From Reclinomonas americana ATCC 50394 (Eukaryota; Jakobida; Jakobea; Jakobida): 46,569 nucleotides of DNA. This document shows, piece by piece, positions 21,885 to 31,201 of the stretch (positions are counted from its first letter, which is position 1; the number at the start of each line of letters is the position of its first letter). The DNA is taken from the NCBI GenBank assembly GCA_048213135.1, contig PS015361.1, positions 46,524 through 93,092 on the forward strand, read 5' to 3'. The notes below the pieces were generated by a model. The model was given only the letters and a program-made list of their open reading frames with translations. It searched no databases and was not told the DNA's origin. The position numbers were made by a program, and so were the translations under genes.

Positions 21885-23136
21885 TCAGTGCGGACCAAAG
21901 GCTGTGCACGGGCACGAGAGTGAGACAGCGGAGGAGTCATTCTTCGTGTGTGTGTGCGTGTGTACGTACCGTACATGGGTGTCGACAGTGGTGGATGAGC
22001 GGCGGGCGGGAGCAGTGTTGGTGGCGGTGGTGGGCGCACTGGGTTGGAGGCTGTTGTGGATAGTGCGTAGCCTGATGACCGCCTGCCGAGCGATGGACCG
22101 GCAGAGGCGGGTGCCAGCCGTTGAATCATGTGACCGCCACCCAGTACCATGTTGTCGGCTCGATGATCGCGACCGGAGACGCCGCCACCAGAGGGCGACG
22201 AAGATCGCGGCGACTTGTACATGGCGATGCCTGAGGCGCGCAGTATGAGTCAGTGCATGGTGCAGAAGAAATCAACAGCAGGGAACAACAACTCGCACCG
22301 GTCTCGTCAAACGCGCCGCCGGGCAGGGCGACAACAGCGGATGGAGGGGCGTCAGTACGCGCCGTCAACACAGACCAGGTGGTGAGGTCACGCTGGGTAT
22401 CTTGCCCGATGCCACCGGCACTGAAAGCACGAGCGGAAGCACTCTTGATGTTTCGGCGCTCCAGCACCCGCTCCCGTGCGCTCAACTGGCGCGCCAAATC
22501 ACGATCCTAGTATCAACACGGTGAGGTCAGCAGCGGCGCGCTCACTCGGACGGAGATTGATGCGCCCACTGACCTCTTTGTCGCGCAGCAGTTGCTCGCG
22601 TAGTTGGTTGGAAATCACCACAGCACGCTTGCGCTTCTCGTACTCCTCGTCCATGAGATTGGCAAGCTTGGACCGACGCTCGGTGCTGTCATGCGCAATT
22701 GAGAAATCGCTATGATTGCGCAAAAGCACACCGCAAAATCACAAGTCACTTGCCTCTCGTGCTTGCGCGCCGAAACCTCGACTCGTCGTCGGCGCTCGTC
22801 CTCCACCTTTCGTCTGGCAATGTCGGTCGTGCGCGACAGCTTGTCGACCATGTTGACGTGCCTGCGTGCATGAACGTTTACGTGAGCGACGCCGACCGCA
22901 ATAGTCACGAACGATCTCATGCGTGCAGTGCAGCCTGACCTGATGAAGTCGTCCGGTGTCACCTTGGGTTCCTCTGCATCTTCGTCGACCGCCGGTCGCG
23001 CGGTGTGTCTTGCGCTCAATTCGCGAGTTCGCTGCTGCTCGGCCAGCTGCCGTAATCTGTGTGCCCGCTTCAACGCCTCCCGATCGTACTTGTTGTTGCC
23101 GGCCTTCTCTTGTCTGTACACGCACGCAAAGTTAAT
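21885..23136 (-). CDS. Coiled-coil protein (5' end in gap)
   Basis: Minus-strand gene read from the gap edge: KAGNNKYDREALKRAHRLRQ, a conserved-looking EEPKVTPDDFIR, ARRKVEDERRRRVEVSARK, KLANLMDEEYEKRKRAVV, ARQLSARERVLERRNIK, then GGIGQDTQRDLTTWSV. It ends in a Ser/Pro-rich tail (APASAGPSLGRRSSGY), with a last splice after MYG giving a TGA at 21885-21887. Exons are short, with GTGAGT-like and other donors. The charged helical content indicates coiled coil. The family is not assigned; composition resembles axonemal or centriolar coiled-coil proteins, but that is only an impression. Its stop is 66 bp from the stop of the convergent membrane-protein gene. Confidence 0.65.
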
Positions 23137-23331
23137 NNNNNNNNNNNNNNNNNNNNNNNNNNNNNNNNNNNNNNNNNNNNNNNNNNNNNNNNNNNNNNNN
23201 NNNNNNNNNNNNNNNNNNNNNNNNNNNNNNNNNNNNNNNNNNNNNNNNNNNNNNNNNNNNNNNNNNNNNNNNNNNNNNNNNNNNNNNNNNNNNNNNNNNN
23301 NNNNNNNNNNNNNNNNNNNNNNNNNNNNNNN
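23137..23331. other. Assembly gap (195 N)
   Basis: Run of N. The coding strand flips from minus to plus across it. Confidence 0.95.
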
Positions 23332-23801
23332 TCAAGCAGGCCGAACAGAAGCACCAACTGGCAGCTGAGCAGCGGCGCACTGTGTCGGCTGTGCGTGAGG
23401 CGTTGGAGATGCAACGGCAGATGGAGATTGCCGAGAAGCACTCGCGTATCCAGGACATGCGTACACAACAGCGAGCCACACAGCAGCTCATGGCTCATGT
23501 TCGTGCCGTGGCCACCGCCACCATGCGAGTTGCGTTGAACGCATAGATATTGAGAGAAAGAGTGACTCGTTGACTGATCACTGCGTCATTTTGCCACGCT
23601 TGCAGTCACAAGACAAGGAGGCGGCTCGGCGTGCGCGAGAGATTGCCGATGCGGAGCACCAGCGGAATGTGTTGCAGCGGACGTATGAGATGCGCACACA
23701 GCGCAGTCTCAGCAAGAAACAGTTCCGCGAATCACAGCAACTGATACTGTTGCGTCCTCCCACTTGGATTGCATGATGGATGGCTTCTTCTTCTGTCAGT
23801 C
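23332..23801 (+). CDS. Coiled-coil fragment bounded by gaps
   Basis: Two exons code on the plus strand: 23332-23528 (KQAEQKHQLAAEQRRTVSAV through VRAVATATMR) and 23606-23748 (SQDKEAARRAREIADAEHQR through FRESQQLIL). They are joined in phase across an intron starting GTTGCGTTGAAC, and a second GTTGCG donor sits at 23749. The protein is a Gln/Arg/Glu-rich coiled coil of the same style as the minus-strand gene to its left. Neither start nor stop is visible. It may be a separate small gene, or part of the left-hand gene on a contig placed backwards. Confidence 0.55.
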
Positions 23802-23922
23802 NNNNNNNNNNNNNNNNNNNNNNNNNNNNNNNNNNNNNNNNNNNNNNNNNNNNNNNNNNNNNNNNNNNNNNNNNNNNNNNNNNNNNNNNNNNNNNNNNNN
23901 NNNNNNNNNNNNNNNNNNNNNN
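23802..23922. other. Assembly gap (121 N)
   Basis: Run of N. Plus-strand coding on the left meets minus-strand coding on the right. Confidence 0.95.
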
Positions 23923-26900
23923 TGGCGAGCGACTCGCGCGGCGACTGCGCCGAGTCGTGAACCATGGCACCGTCACGCCTGCCCTCCAGCGTCAAATCCT
24001 CGGTCGGCTGCCGGGAGCCTGGCATAGATCCGAGGAAGCGTTTCGACAAGGTCCCCGTAATGAACGGCAGATCCGAAGCAGCTGCCGAGGCCAACTCCGC
24101 GCGATTTGGTATTGTGAGTGACGGCACGAGTGGATGCTGTCCCTCCGACGACGTATCCATGCCTCCGTTTTGCATGGAAGTCAGCGTGGAAGAGAGGGTC
24201 ACAGGCTGCGACTGAGCAACGGTGGTGCCCGTGTGCATGACACGCCGATGTACACCCGCGCGAATGCTGATGCGACGCGGTGTTAAGTGGACCATGACAG
24301 GCAAATGATCTCCAGTGGAACGCGCCGTCCCTGTGCACGGGGGGTGGTGAGTTGGATGTCGCCGAGTAAATCTAGTGCCTGCAATCCGACTCACCAATTC
24401 TGGTCAGCAGTCGATACAGAGGCACCTTGACGGCATCCGGCATCGAAGCAATAGCCGCTGCGGCACCGGCGGCATCGGCTGTGTGCGAGAAGAAGCACGA
24501 GTGTGGGTGGCGAGATGGGGTGACTGCGAAGTAGAGGCGACGCACTTGCGGCAGGATCACGAGAGGCGAATACTTTGTTGCGCGCGGATATCATTTGTTG
24601 TTCGCGAGCCATGCGCTCATCGTGAGCCTGCTGCTTGGCTCGCGAGCGCTGGAGCAGCGCATCGACACGACGGTTCTTGAATTCCTAGAGCCAGGCAAGA
24701 TATCATTGAGCGACATGCAGTATGTGCGACAAGGAGAGAGCAAAGACCCACTCAACTCGCCACGCCCGCTGGAATATCCGTGCCGCGTGCTCCATTCTGC
24801 GCGCAAGCAATGATGAATGGCTCTGTTCGCGCTCACTGACAACTCGCGTGCGCACGCATACCGCAGAGCAACCGAGTCAACCATAAAGTACACGAGCGAA
24901 TCCGCCGGTCGATGGCACAGAATACCAAACAGCAAGCAGCGGATCCACACTGTGTGCAACAGGCCAGTTAGTGTTTGGTCGGGGTTGTATTCGAGCAGCT
25001 CAACGTGCACAAACCAGTGCGCGCATCGTCGTAAGTAAAGAGCACAACATCCTGCACGCCGCCAACAGACTCCATATACAATCTGCGTCAACACAGACCC
25101 GCGTCATGCAAAGGTCGAATGATTCGACATGCGTGCGCGCATGGCACTGCGGTACCTCAAATTCTCGTCCAGCCTGCACGCCACCTCCACAGTGGACGCT
25201 GGAATGTGCGACATGCGCGATCCCCAGCGCACCACCGACGAGAACTTGCGCTGCCGCCAGTAATAAATGTCGACACCATCTGTGGTGTGTGTGCGCTGTG
25301 TCAGGGCGCGGCACGCAGTACTCAGCGCATGAACACTTTCTCTCGCAACTTCGTGGCGGAACATACTGCGCCATCGTGTTCTTCAACCACGCCGGCACGA
25401 ACTCGTACTTGCGCGGGGCCGCAATCATGCACACTTTTTCTGAATCCTCTGCCAGCTCTGCGCCGCAACACAAGGGTTGAGACGCCAATCACCAACATGT
25501 TCTGACCACTCACTGTACACACCCTGAACCGTATCGGGACTGGCTGGCTGGAGTGGATCGCCCTGGCAGTGAGACACGAGCAGTGAGGCAAGCGCAAGGA
25601 GAGCAAGAACACGCAGCACATCCACACATGCCTTTAGCGTGTACGCATAGCAGACGGCAATCGCCTGCTCTGGAGCCAGTGCGCGTGGTTGAATAGAGTC
25701 CAGCCACTCGGCACGCTCCATGGCCGACGCCGGCAAAAGTGCAAAGCGCGAGTTCATGGTGACATTGTGCAGTGCACGCGCGTGCACCACAATGTACCAG
25801 CGTAGTCTGTTGCGCGTAAAAGAGATGAGTGGCACGGCACGCACGTCGACACATGGTGACAACAAGTCGTGGACACACCGTCCAATCGTACCACGCCACC
25901 ACCGCTGGATGCATACGGCTGCACGACGCCACTGCACGCGCTCAAACAATGGCGGTTGCAGCGCACGGAGGGCACGATAAGCCCTCCACGAGGCCTTGTG
26001 GACACGAGAGTGAGACCAAAGGCAAGGTGAGACGCCGGGTGAATGAACACCATGTGCACCTGAATACTCGTGGCCGCGGCATCCTCTTGCAGTGTGCGTG
26101 CATCGTCGATAATGTACCTGGGTGGGAGGAAAAGAAGTGGTCGTGTGAGGCAGAAGAAGCACGCACTGGAGGTTGGAAAAAAACAAACCGTCCGCCAGTC
26201 AAGTATCGCATGGCGACCACGAACGACGCGGCTCGGTAGCGATCGCGCAACTCCAGCCACAGCAGCTCATGCGGAAACCCATGCTGCTGACTGTCCTGCA
26301 TAACACTGTGCAGCTTCTGCAGCTCGCTCTCCCTGAACATCGCAAATGTAGTGTCAGCCATCAGACTGAGATAGGTGTGCGGTCAGTCGCCTCTTGCCGC
26401 ACCTCACAAAACTGCGTCGATGCACGTTCGACGGCAGTCGAGGCATGCAGAATGTGCGCAACCTATGGTTGCGTTGAAGCGTGCGAATGCTGTTGGCTGC
26501 CGGCAGGAGGCGCACGGGGAGGTTGGACGGCGACACGACGTGCGATCCGTACACGTCTTTCGACTCGGCGGCGGTGGCCGTCGGCAGCTGCCCATTCTCC
26601 GTCAGGAGAATGACACCGAGTGTACCCAGATCGCATGGACTGTAGGAATTGGCAATGGTGCTGGCCAGCTGCAGTGCGCGCTCCACCACCGGTCGCAGGG
26701 GTGCCGGAAACGCATAACACTGCACCACAACACAACACACGTCAGCGCGACTGCGCAGAGAAGCGGAAACTCGCAAGGCGTGAACTCCACCTGCACTGCC
26801 GAGAGACGAGCAGCCAGCTGACGGCGCATTTGCATGCGCGTGCGGAACCTGCGTTGAATCGTGACTGCTGCACGCTGGCGCACGATCGATCGTGGAGGAT

Positions 26901-28143
26901 GGACTCTGCGAGAGGGTGTGAGTGTGTGACGATCGCGGGGGACGAATATACAAAGCGAGGCAGGAGCGAAACTTGCGAACGACGATGCCGCGGAAGATGC
27001 GTTGGATTTGTGTCGCGGCGTGTCGTGCTCGATCGCGCTCCACAATAAACTTGCGTCGTGTGAACCACATGCGCATGACACTCTGAATGCACGCCGCGGC
27101 CGACGCACGCGACGACAGTGCACGAACGCGCAGGCGCAGTCGATCGATGAACCACGCTCGCTTGCCCGAGCGCCAAAACTGCACGGCAAAGAGACCCGCA
27201 TCGCCCGTCAAGTTCGGCACGAAGCATCGAGTCGACGAGCGACCCCACACTGGGTTGTCGGCTTGGAGCCCTGCGACGCACGAAGGTGAGCGAATGATCA
27301 CATCGCACACCGTGCGTGTGTGTCTGTCACCTTGCACAACGTCCTCGTCGACCACCACGTGCTCGTCCAGCAGCACGAGTCGTGCGCTGAGGTGGTTAAT
27401 GGCGAACTCGCGATAGTTGGGATGCATCGCCACCGGATTCTGGAACAGCGTGAGGATCTCCAGCTGCGTCAACACCGCCTACACGCACACACAAAGGAGT
27501 GAGTTGCACACACTCACGGTCGGTCTCAGGAGAGATCGACGAACCAACTCGCACAGATTGCGCAGACTGGAAATGTAGTTGCGATGCAGTAACAGCACAC
27601 GCAGATTCGGCAGCGACTGCCACGTGCGCGCCGACGCCGGCAATCGCTGCAGTTGATTTCCGTGCAGATCGAGCACTTGCAGGCCGTGCAGATCCCACAC
27701 AAACGGTGCTGGGGGGGCAATCATCATCATGATGAGATACAGGGTGGTGATTGATCGCGTCATCAGCAATCACTGACGCAACTCGACACCATGTCCGTGA
27801 GGAACAGATTGCGCAGTGAGCAGCCGTGCACGTTGCGCAGGTCGTCGACTGGCGGCGCAGTCAGCTGTCCCAACAGCACCGGCTGCAACTGTGTGGAATC
27901 GGGGCCGAGCCACGACGCGTTCTCCTCTGCTCGCGCCACTGCGTTCTGTTGCTCGACCTCAGCAATCGAAGGACGTCGCTGCTGTTGCTGCTGCTGTTGT
28001 TGCCGCTGTCGCCGCCTTCGCACCTCCACTGGATCGTTCTCATCGGGCCACAGACGCTGTCCGCCAGCGGTGCTTGGCAGTCTCGACGCAGCCGCCTTGG
28101 CAGCCTCCTCGGCCCGCTGACGCGCTGCCTTTTCCTCAAACAT
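23923..28143 (-). CDS. Leucine-rich repeat and IQ-motif protein (3' end in gap)
   Basis: Starts MFEEKAARQRAEEAAKAAAS at 28143 with a charged, Gln-rich leader. An intron starting GTTGCGTCAG joins TDMVS to TPFVWDLHGLQVLDLHGNQL, entering typical LRRs (LQVLDLHGNQLQRLP, LRVLLLHRNYISSL). The repeat cap follows: NPVAMHPNYREFAINHLS and RLVLLDEHVVVDED. At least four IQ motifs come after: AACIQSVMRMWFTRRKF, ATQIQRIFRGIVVRKF, AVTIQRRFRTRMQMRR and AVCIQRWWRGTIG, predicted to bind calmodulin or centrin. Downstream exons include SVVRWGSRMSHIPASTVEV, a helix (LLQRSRAKQQAHDERMARE) and a Ser/Thr-rich end running into the gap. LRR-IQ architecture occurs in ciliary proteins (LRRIQ group), so a flagellar role is plausible but inferred. 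The far 3' exons (24400-25500) are the least certain part. Confidence 0.7.
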
Positions 28144-28519
28144 CCCACTCGGATCTGTTGTGTTGTTGTTGTGTGTGGTCGTTGGTCGTGCTCGCGCGTG
28201 GAGGTTTGGCGGGAGAGGTGCTGACCGTTGGGATTAATTTTTGGGACGAGCGAGAAAAGTTCAGTTGGTACTCATATGCCCGCATCGCACACCGATGTAG
28301 GTATAGTTGGAATCAGCGCATGTTAACGTTCCCCATTTATGAGATTCCAGTCAGGAGGCGCGCCAAATTAGAAACTGATTAGAGCGAATGCGGACGTGTG
28401 CGCGGTTATCACTTTCAATCGAAACCAGCATTGTTGAATCCCCGCGACGGAGCGAACATATAGTCCCCCACCCTTGCCCCCACACCCTATTTGCCACATT
28501 CACACACCCCTCGTCAGCC
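28144..28519. promoter_or_regulatory. Divergent intergenic region, 376 bp
   Basis: Lies between the starts of the LRR-IQ gene (-) and the intronless coiled-coil gene (+). It has GT-rich simple sequence near the minus gene and, near the plus gene, a CATATAG at about 28458 that could act as a TATA-like element 60 nt before the ATG. No coding sequence is supported. Confidence 0.4.
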
Positions 28520-29695
28520 ATGGAGAGCGACGCCAGCCAAGTGATCAACGCCTACATTCAGCGTCTGCTGAGCTCTCCCACAGCCGCCACTTCGAGCCTT
28601 GCCGGCGCGCTGCCGCCGCCGGCCGCTCCGCGCAAGGCACAGCCACTGCCACGCGCGCGCTACGCACACTTGCAGCAGGAGACGGCCTTTAGCGCCGCCG
28701 CCATGGAGCGACTGCAAGTGGAGAACGCGCTGCTGGTGCAGCAGGTGGAGATGTTGAAGCTGCAAGTGGACACGGAGCGCCGCCTCCGACGCGAGGCCGA
28801 AGACAATGTGAGCACGGCACTGGCGGCCGCTGCGCGTCAGCTGGCGCAGCGCAAGTTCAGCGGCGTGCCCACGCTGCTGACGGACGACGACGCCGTGTCG
28901 TCGCTCGGAGATGCCAGCGATGCCGGATTGCCGAGCCCGACCACGCACCTCCTGCTGCCGTCGTCGACCACTCGCCGACAGACAATCTCTGTCATGACAC
29001 ATGCACCACCCCAGTCACGCTTCGACGACAACACGCCACCAGCGCGCCACCTGTCCTCCGGCAGCATGCTGGCCGACGACGAGCACGAACATCAGGACAA
29101 CGCCGAGGAGGAGGAGGAGACCAGCACACAAGGAACCGAGCGTCACACACGGCGGCAGCGCTTCGCTTCCCCCGCCACGATGACGACAGTGGCGACGACG
29201 CGCCATCACAAGCGACGATTCAAGTCGACTTTGGTGCGCTCGAAAAAGACGACGAGCAATGGTGCGCACAGTCGCATTCGCCACACCTCCAACGCCATAT
29301 GCAACTCGGAGGCGACGTCCAAGGCCGATCATGTCGGCAAGGCGCCTGCCGCCGCGGTCGGCGAGGACACGCTGCGCAAGTACAAACTCAAGAAGGCGCT
29401 GCGCCGTCAGCGTCAGTTGCAACAACAACAACAACAACAACAGCAGCAACATCAGCAGTCGCACCCGCACTCCGACGAGTCGGTGACCAATGTCGACAGC
29501 AACACTGGCGACAAGTCGCGGGAAATCTGCGCCGAGCTGGTCATTGATCCGAGCCTCGAGGCCGCCGCCGCCGCCGCCCAACAACGGCGCAAGTCGAGCT
29601 CCGCCCTGCAGATCTCGCCGCTTCACCGAGCTCTCCTCCAGTCCAGTCTGCGGCAGGTCACCAACGCGACCGCCAACACGGCGAGGGCGCAGTGA
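28520..29695 (+). CDS. Single-exon coiled-coil, His/Gln-rich protein
   Basis: Uninterrupted frame of 391 residues from MESDASQVINAYIQRLLSS (ATG in a CAGCCATGG context) to NTARAQ-stop. Layout: an N-terminal helix; a Pro-rich linker; a leucine-zipper-like coiled coil at residues 65-105 (MERLQVENALLVQQVEMLKL); a Ser/Thr-rich segment; an acidic run (DNAEEEEE); a basic segment with KHHKRRFK-like character (RHHKRRFKSTLVRSKK) that could be a nuclear localisation signal; a KYKLKKALRRQRQ helix; then a run of about twelve Gln with His. I do not recognise the family. The short zipper plus basic region might suggest a DNA-binding or dimerising factor, but the basic part does not precede the zipper, so it is not a bZIP. 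Confidence 0.75.
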   Translation: MESDASQVINAYIQRLLSSPTAATSSLAGALPPPAAPRKAQPLPRARYAHLQQETAFSAAAMERLQVENALLVQQVEMLKLQVDTERRLRREAEDNVSTALAAAARQLAQRKFSGVPTLLTDDDAVSSLGDASDAGLPSPTTHLLLPSSTTRRQTISVMTHAPPQSRFDDNTPPARHLSSGSMLADDEHEHQDNAEEEEETSTQGTERHTRRQRFASPATMTTVATTRHHKRRFKSTLVRSKKTTSNGAHSRIRHTSNAICNSEATSKADHVGKAPAAAVGEDTLRKYKLKKALRRQRQLQQQQQQQQQQHQQSHPHSDESVTNVDSNTGDKSREICAELVIDPSLEAAAAAAQQRRKSSSALQISPLHRALLQSSLRQVTNATANTARAQ

Positions 29696-29749
29696 TTATT
29701 GGAATGCTCAGCGAGAAAAGACATGTACACAGAACAGTTGTAAATGAGA

Positions 29750-29755
29750 ATTAAA
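29750..29755 (+). terminator. ATTAAA poly(A) signal
   Basis: ATTAAA hexamer 55 nt after the stop of the single-exon gene, in the 199-bp spacer before the next plus-strand gene. Confidence 0.4.
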
Positions 29756-29894
29756 TGCAATGCATTTCGTGCACTGGAGGGAGGGAGAGAGGTAAAGAGG
29801 ACAAGGGAGAAGAGGGAGAAGCAAGTCAGAAGTTGGTGTGGTCCCACTCTCGAGAGGACATTGCTGCGGTTTCTGTAAATCTTCTTTCCCACGC

Positions 29895-30653
29895 ATGGAC
29901 CGCGCTGGGTTGCGCATATGGCTCGGTTCACTCTGTGTGAGTGGAAGTGAGCTGTGGCGACTGCTGAAGGAATGTATCGAGCAGGGAGTGCGACTCGTTG
30001 ATTTGGTGGAGCGGATTCGGAAGGATGAAGTTGATGATGTTTGGCGCTGCCTGCACGACTTGCGCGACTCTCGCACTGGTGGGGCCTTGTTGACGCCTGA
30101 ACAACTCTCTCTGCTGATGACGCGGCTGCGGATGATCTCGGTGGTGCAAGTGTCGGCGGAGGAGCACAGCGATTTTGGCGTGGACTGGGAGTTCAATTTT
30201 GCACACCACGACAGCACCTCCATCTGGCCTGTGTTTGGCTTGGTGGCTTGCGAAGAAGACGAAGTAGTCGATCATGAGTGCCGTGAGTCGCCCACTTCTG
30301 TCAAAATGAGGGAGGCCGACTGTGACGAAGACGATGAAGAAGACAGTTTTTTGGCCGAAATTGCCCATCTCGCCTGCACTGAGGAGGAACACGACGCCTT
30401 TGTGGAGGAACAGCAAGCCCAGTACCGACAGCTTGTGAATAACCGCAAGCCGTGGCAATTGTCTGCTTCGACACTGGAAGCCGGTGAGTCTCACTTTCGA
30501 TTGCCGTCCTTGCAGTGCGTCCTCGGTGGCTCATCGTTTGTCACGTGCACAGTGCGAGTGATCGATGAAGTACGCGCACTCAGTCGTACTCTGGACCACC
30601 ACTCCGAGGTTGCATCCCTGCGTCCACCACCGACCGATCGCGCGCGAGAGTGA
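29895..30653 (+). CDS. Acidic protein of unknown function
   Basis: Starts at MDRAG (29895; an in-frame ATG at 29838 is an alternative) and ends TDRARE-TGA at 30653. The N-terminal region is helical (SELWRLLKECIEQGVRLVDL, DDVWRCLHDLRDS), then LLTPEQLSLLMTRLRM, then a very acidic stretch (READCDEDDEEDSFLAEI). Two candidate introns do not change the frame: 42 nt starting GTTGCGCATATG just after MDRAG, and 69 nt starting GTGAGTCTC after STLEA. The length is therefore about 215-253 residues depending on splicing. No catalytic motif, signal peptide or membrane segment is seen, and I do not recognise it. Confidence 0.6.
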   Translation: MDRAGLRIWLGSLCVSGSELWRLLKECIEQGVRLVDLVERIRKDEVDDVWRCLHDLRDSRTGGALLTPEQLSLLMTRLRMISVVQVSAEEHSDFGVDWEFNFAHHDSTSIWPVFGLVACEEDEVVDHECRESPTSVKMREADCDEDDEEDSFLAEIAHLACTEEEHDAFVEEQQAQYRQLVNNRKPWQLSASTLEAGESHFRLPSLQCVLGGSSFVTCTVRVIDEVRALSRTLDHHSEVASLRPPPTDRARE

Positions 30654-31201
30654 CGCCTCGACATGACTCGCGATCGCGATATCGATCTAGCTCGATCGTG
30701 AATTCAGATGGAGGATGATGATGATGAGGCACATGGTAAGCCGCATTGTGGTATCCTGCGCTGCACACGAGATGGACCGCTACCTGTACCTGGACCAAGC
30801 TGTGATCGATATCTTGCAGGCCTAGGGCTTTGGACTGCTGTTCTTCTCCGTGGCAAATCAACTGCGATCACGTCGTCTGCGACGTTGCAGCAATCTTAAT
30901 CCCGAAGTATGCTCTCGCGATGTCGACTGCAACATGCGTAGCTCTGAGAGTGAACGTGACAAGCGAATGCTTGATCCAATGCAATATGAATTTTCCGATG
31001 ACCGGCTCTCTCAATCATCATCCTCTCGCCGGCGCACGTGTGACCGCTGCCACTCCCCCCACCTCTGTTGCACACACGCACACGCACGTTACCCAGCTCG
31101 CCTCGTCATCATCAATACGCAACCTCACACCTGCCTTGGCATCGCGCCTCCCCACATCGACCTTGTCCGAAGTCTCTCCACCCCGCTGACTCTCCTCCGC
31201 C
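30654..31201. other. Intergenic region with a possible small gene
   Basis: 548 bp between two plus-strand genes. It contains ATG GAG GAT GAT GAT GAT (30708), a GTAAGC donor at 30737 and a TTGCAG acceptor at 30820; splicing gives a very short product ending TAA at about 30899. A second frame reads MDRYLYLDQAVIDILQ, then a TAG, then a hydrophobic GFGLLFFSVANQL and a Ser/Arg-rich stretch. Neither is convincing. The rest before 31202 is CA-rich and probably promoter and 5' UTR. Confidence 0.3.

Noticed and set aside
30580-30861. Minus-strand frame with a His cluster (VPHHHHPP)
   Set aside because: The His run is the reverse of a GATGATGATGATG repeat; no splice or homology support, and it overlaps the end of a plus-strand gene.
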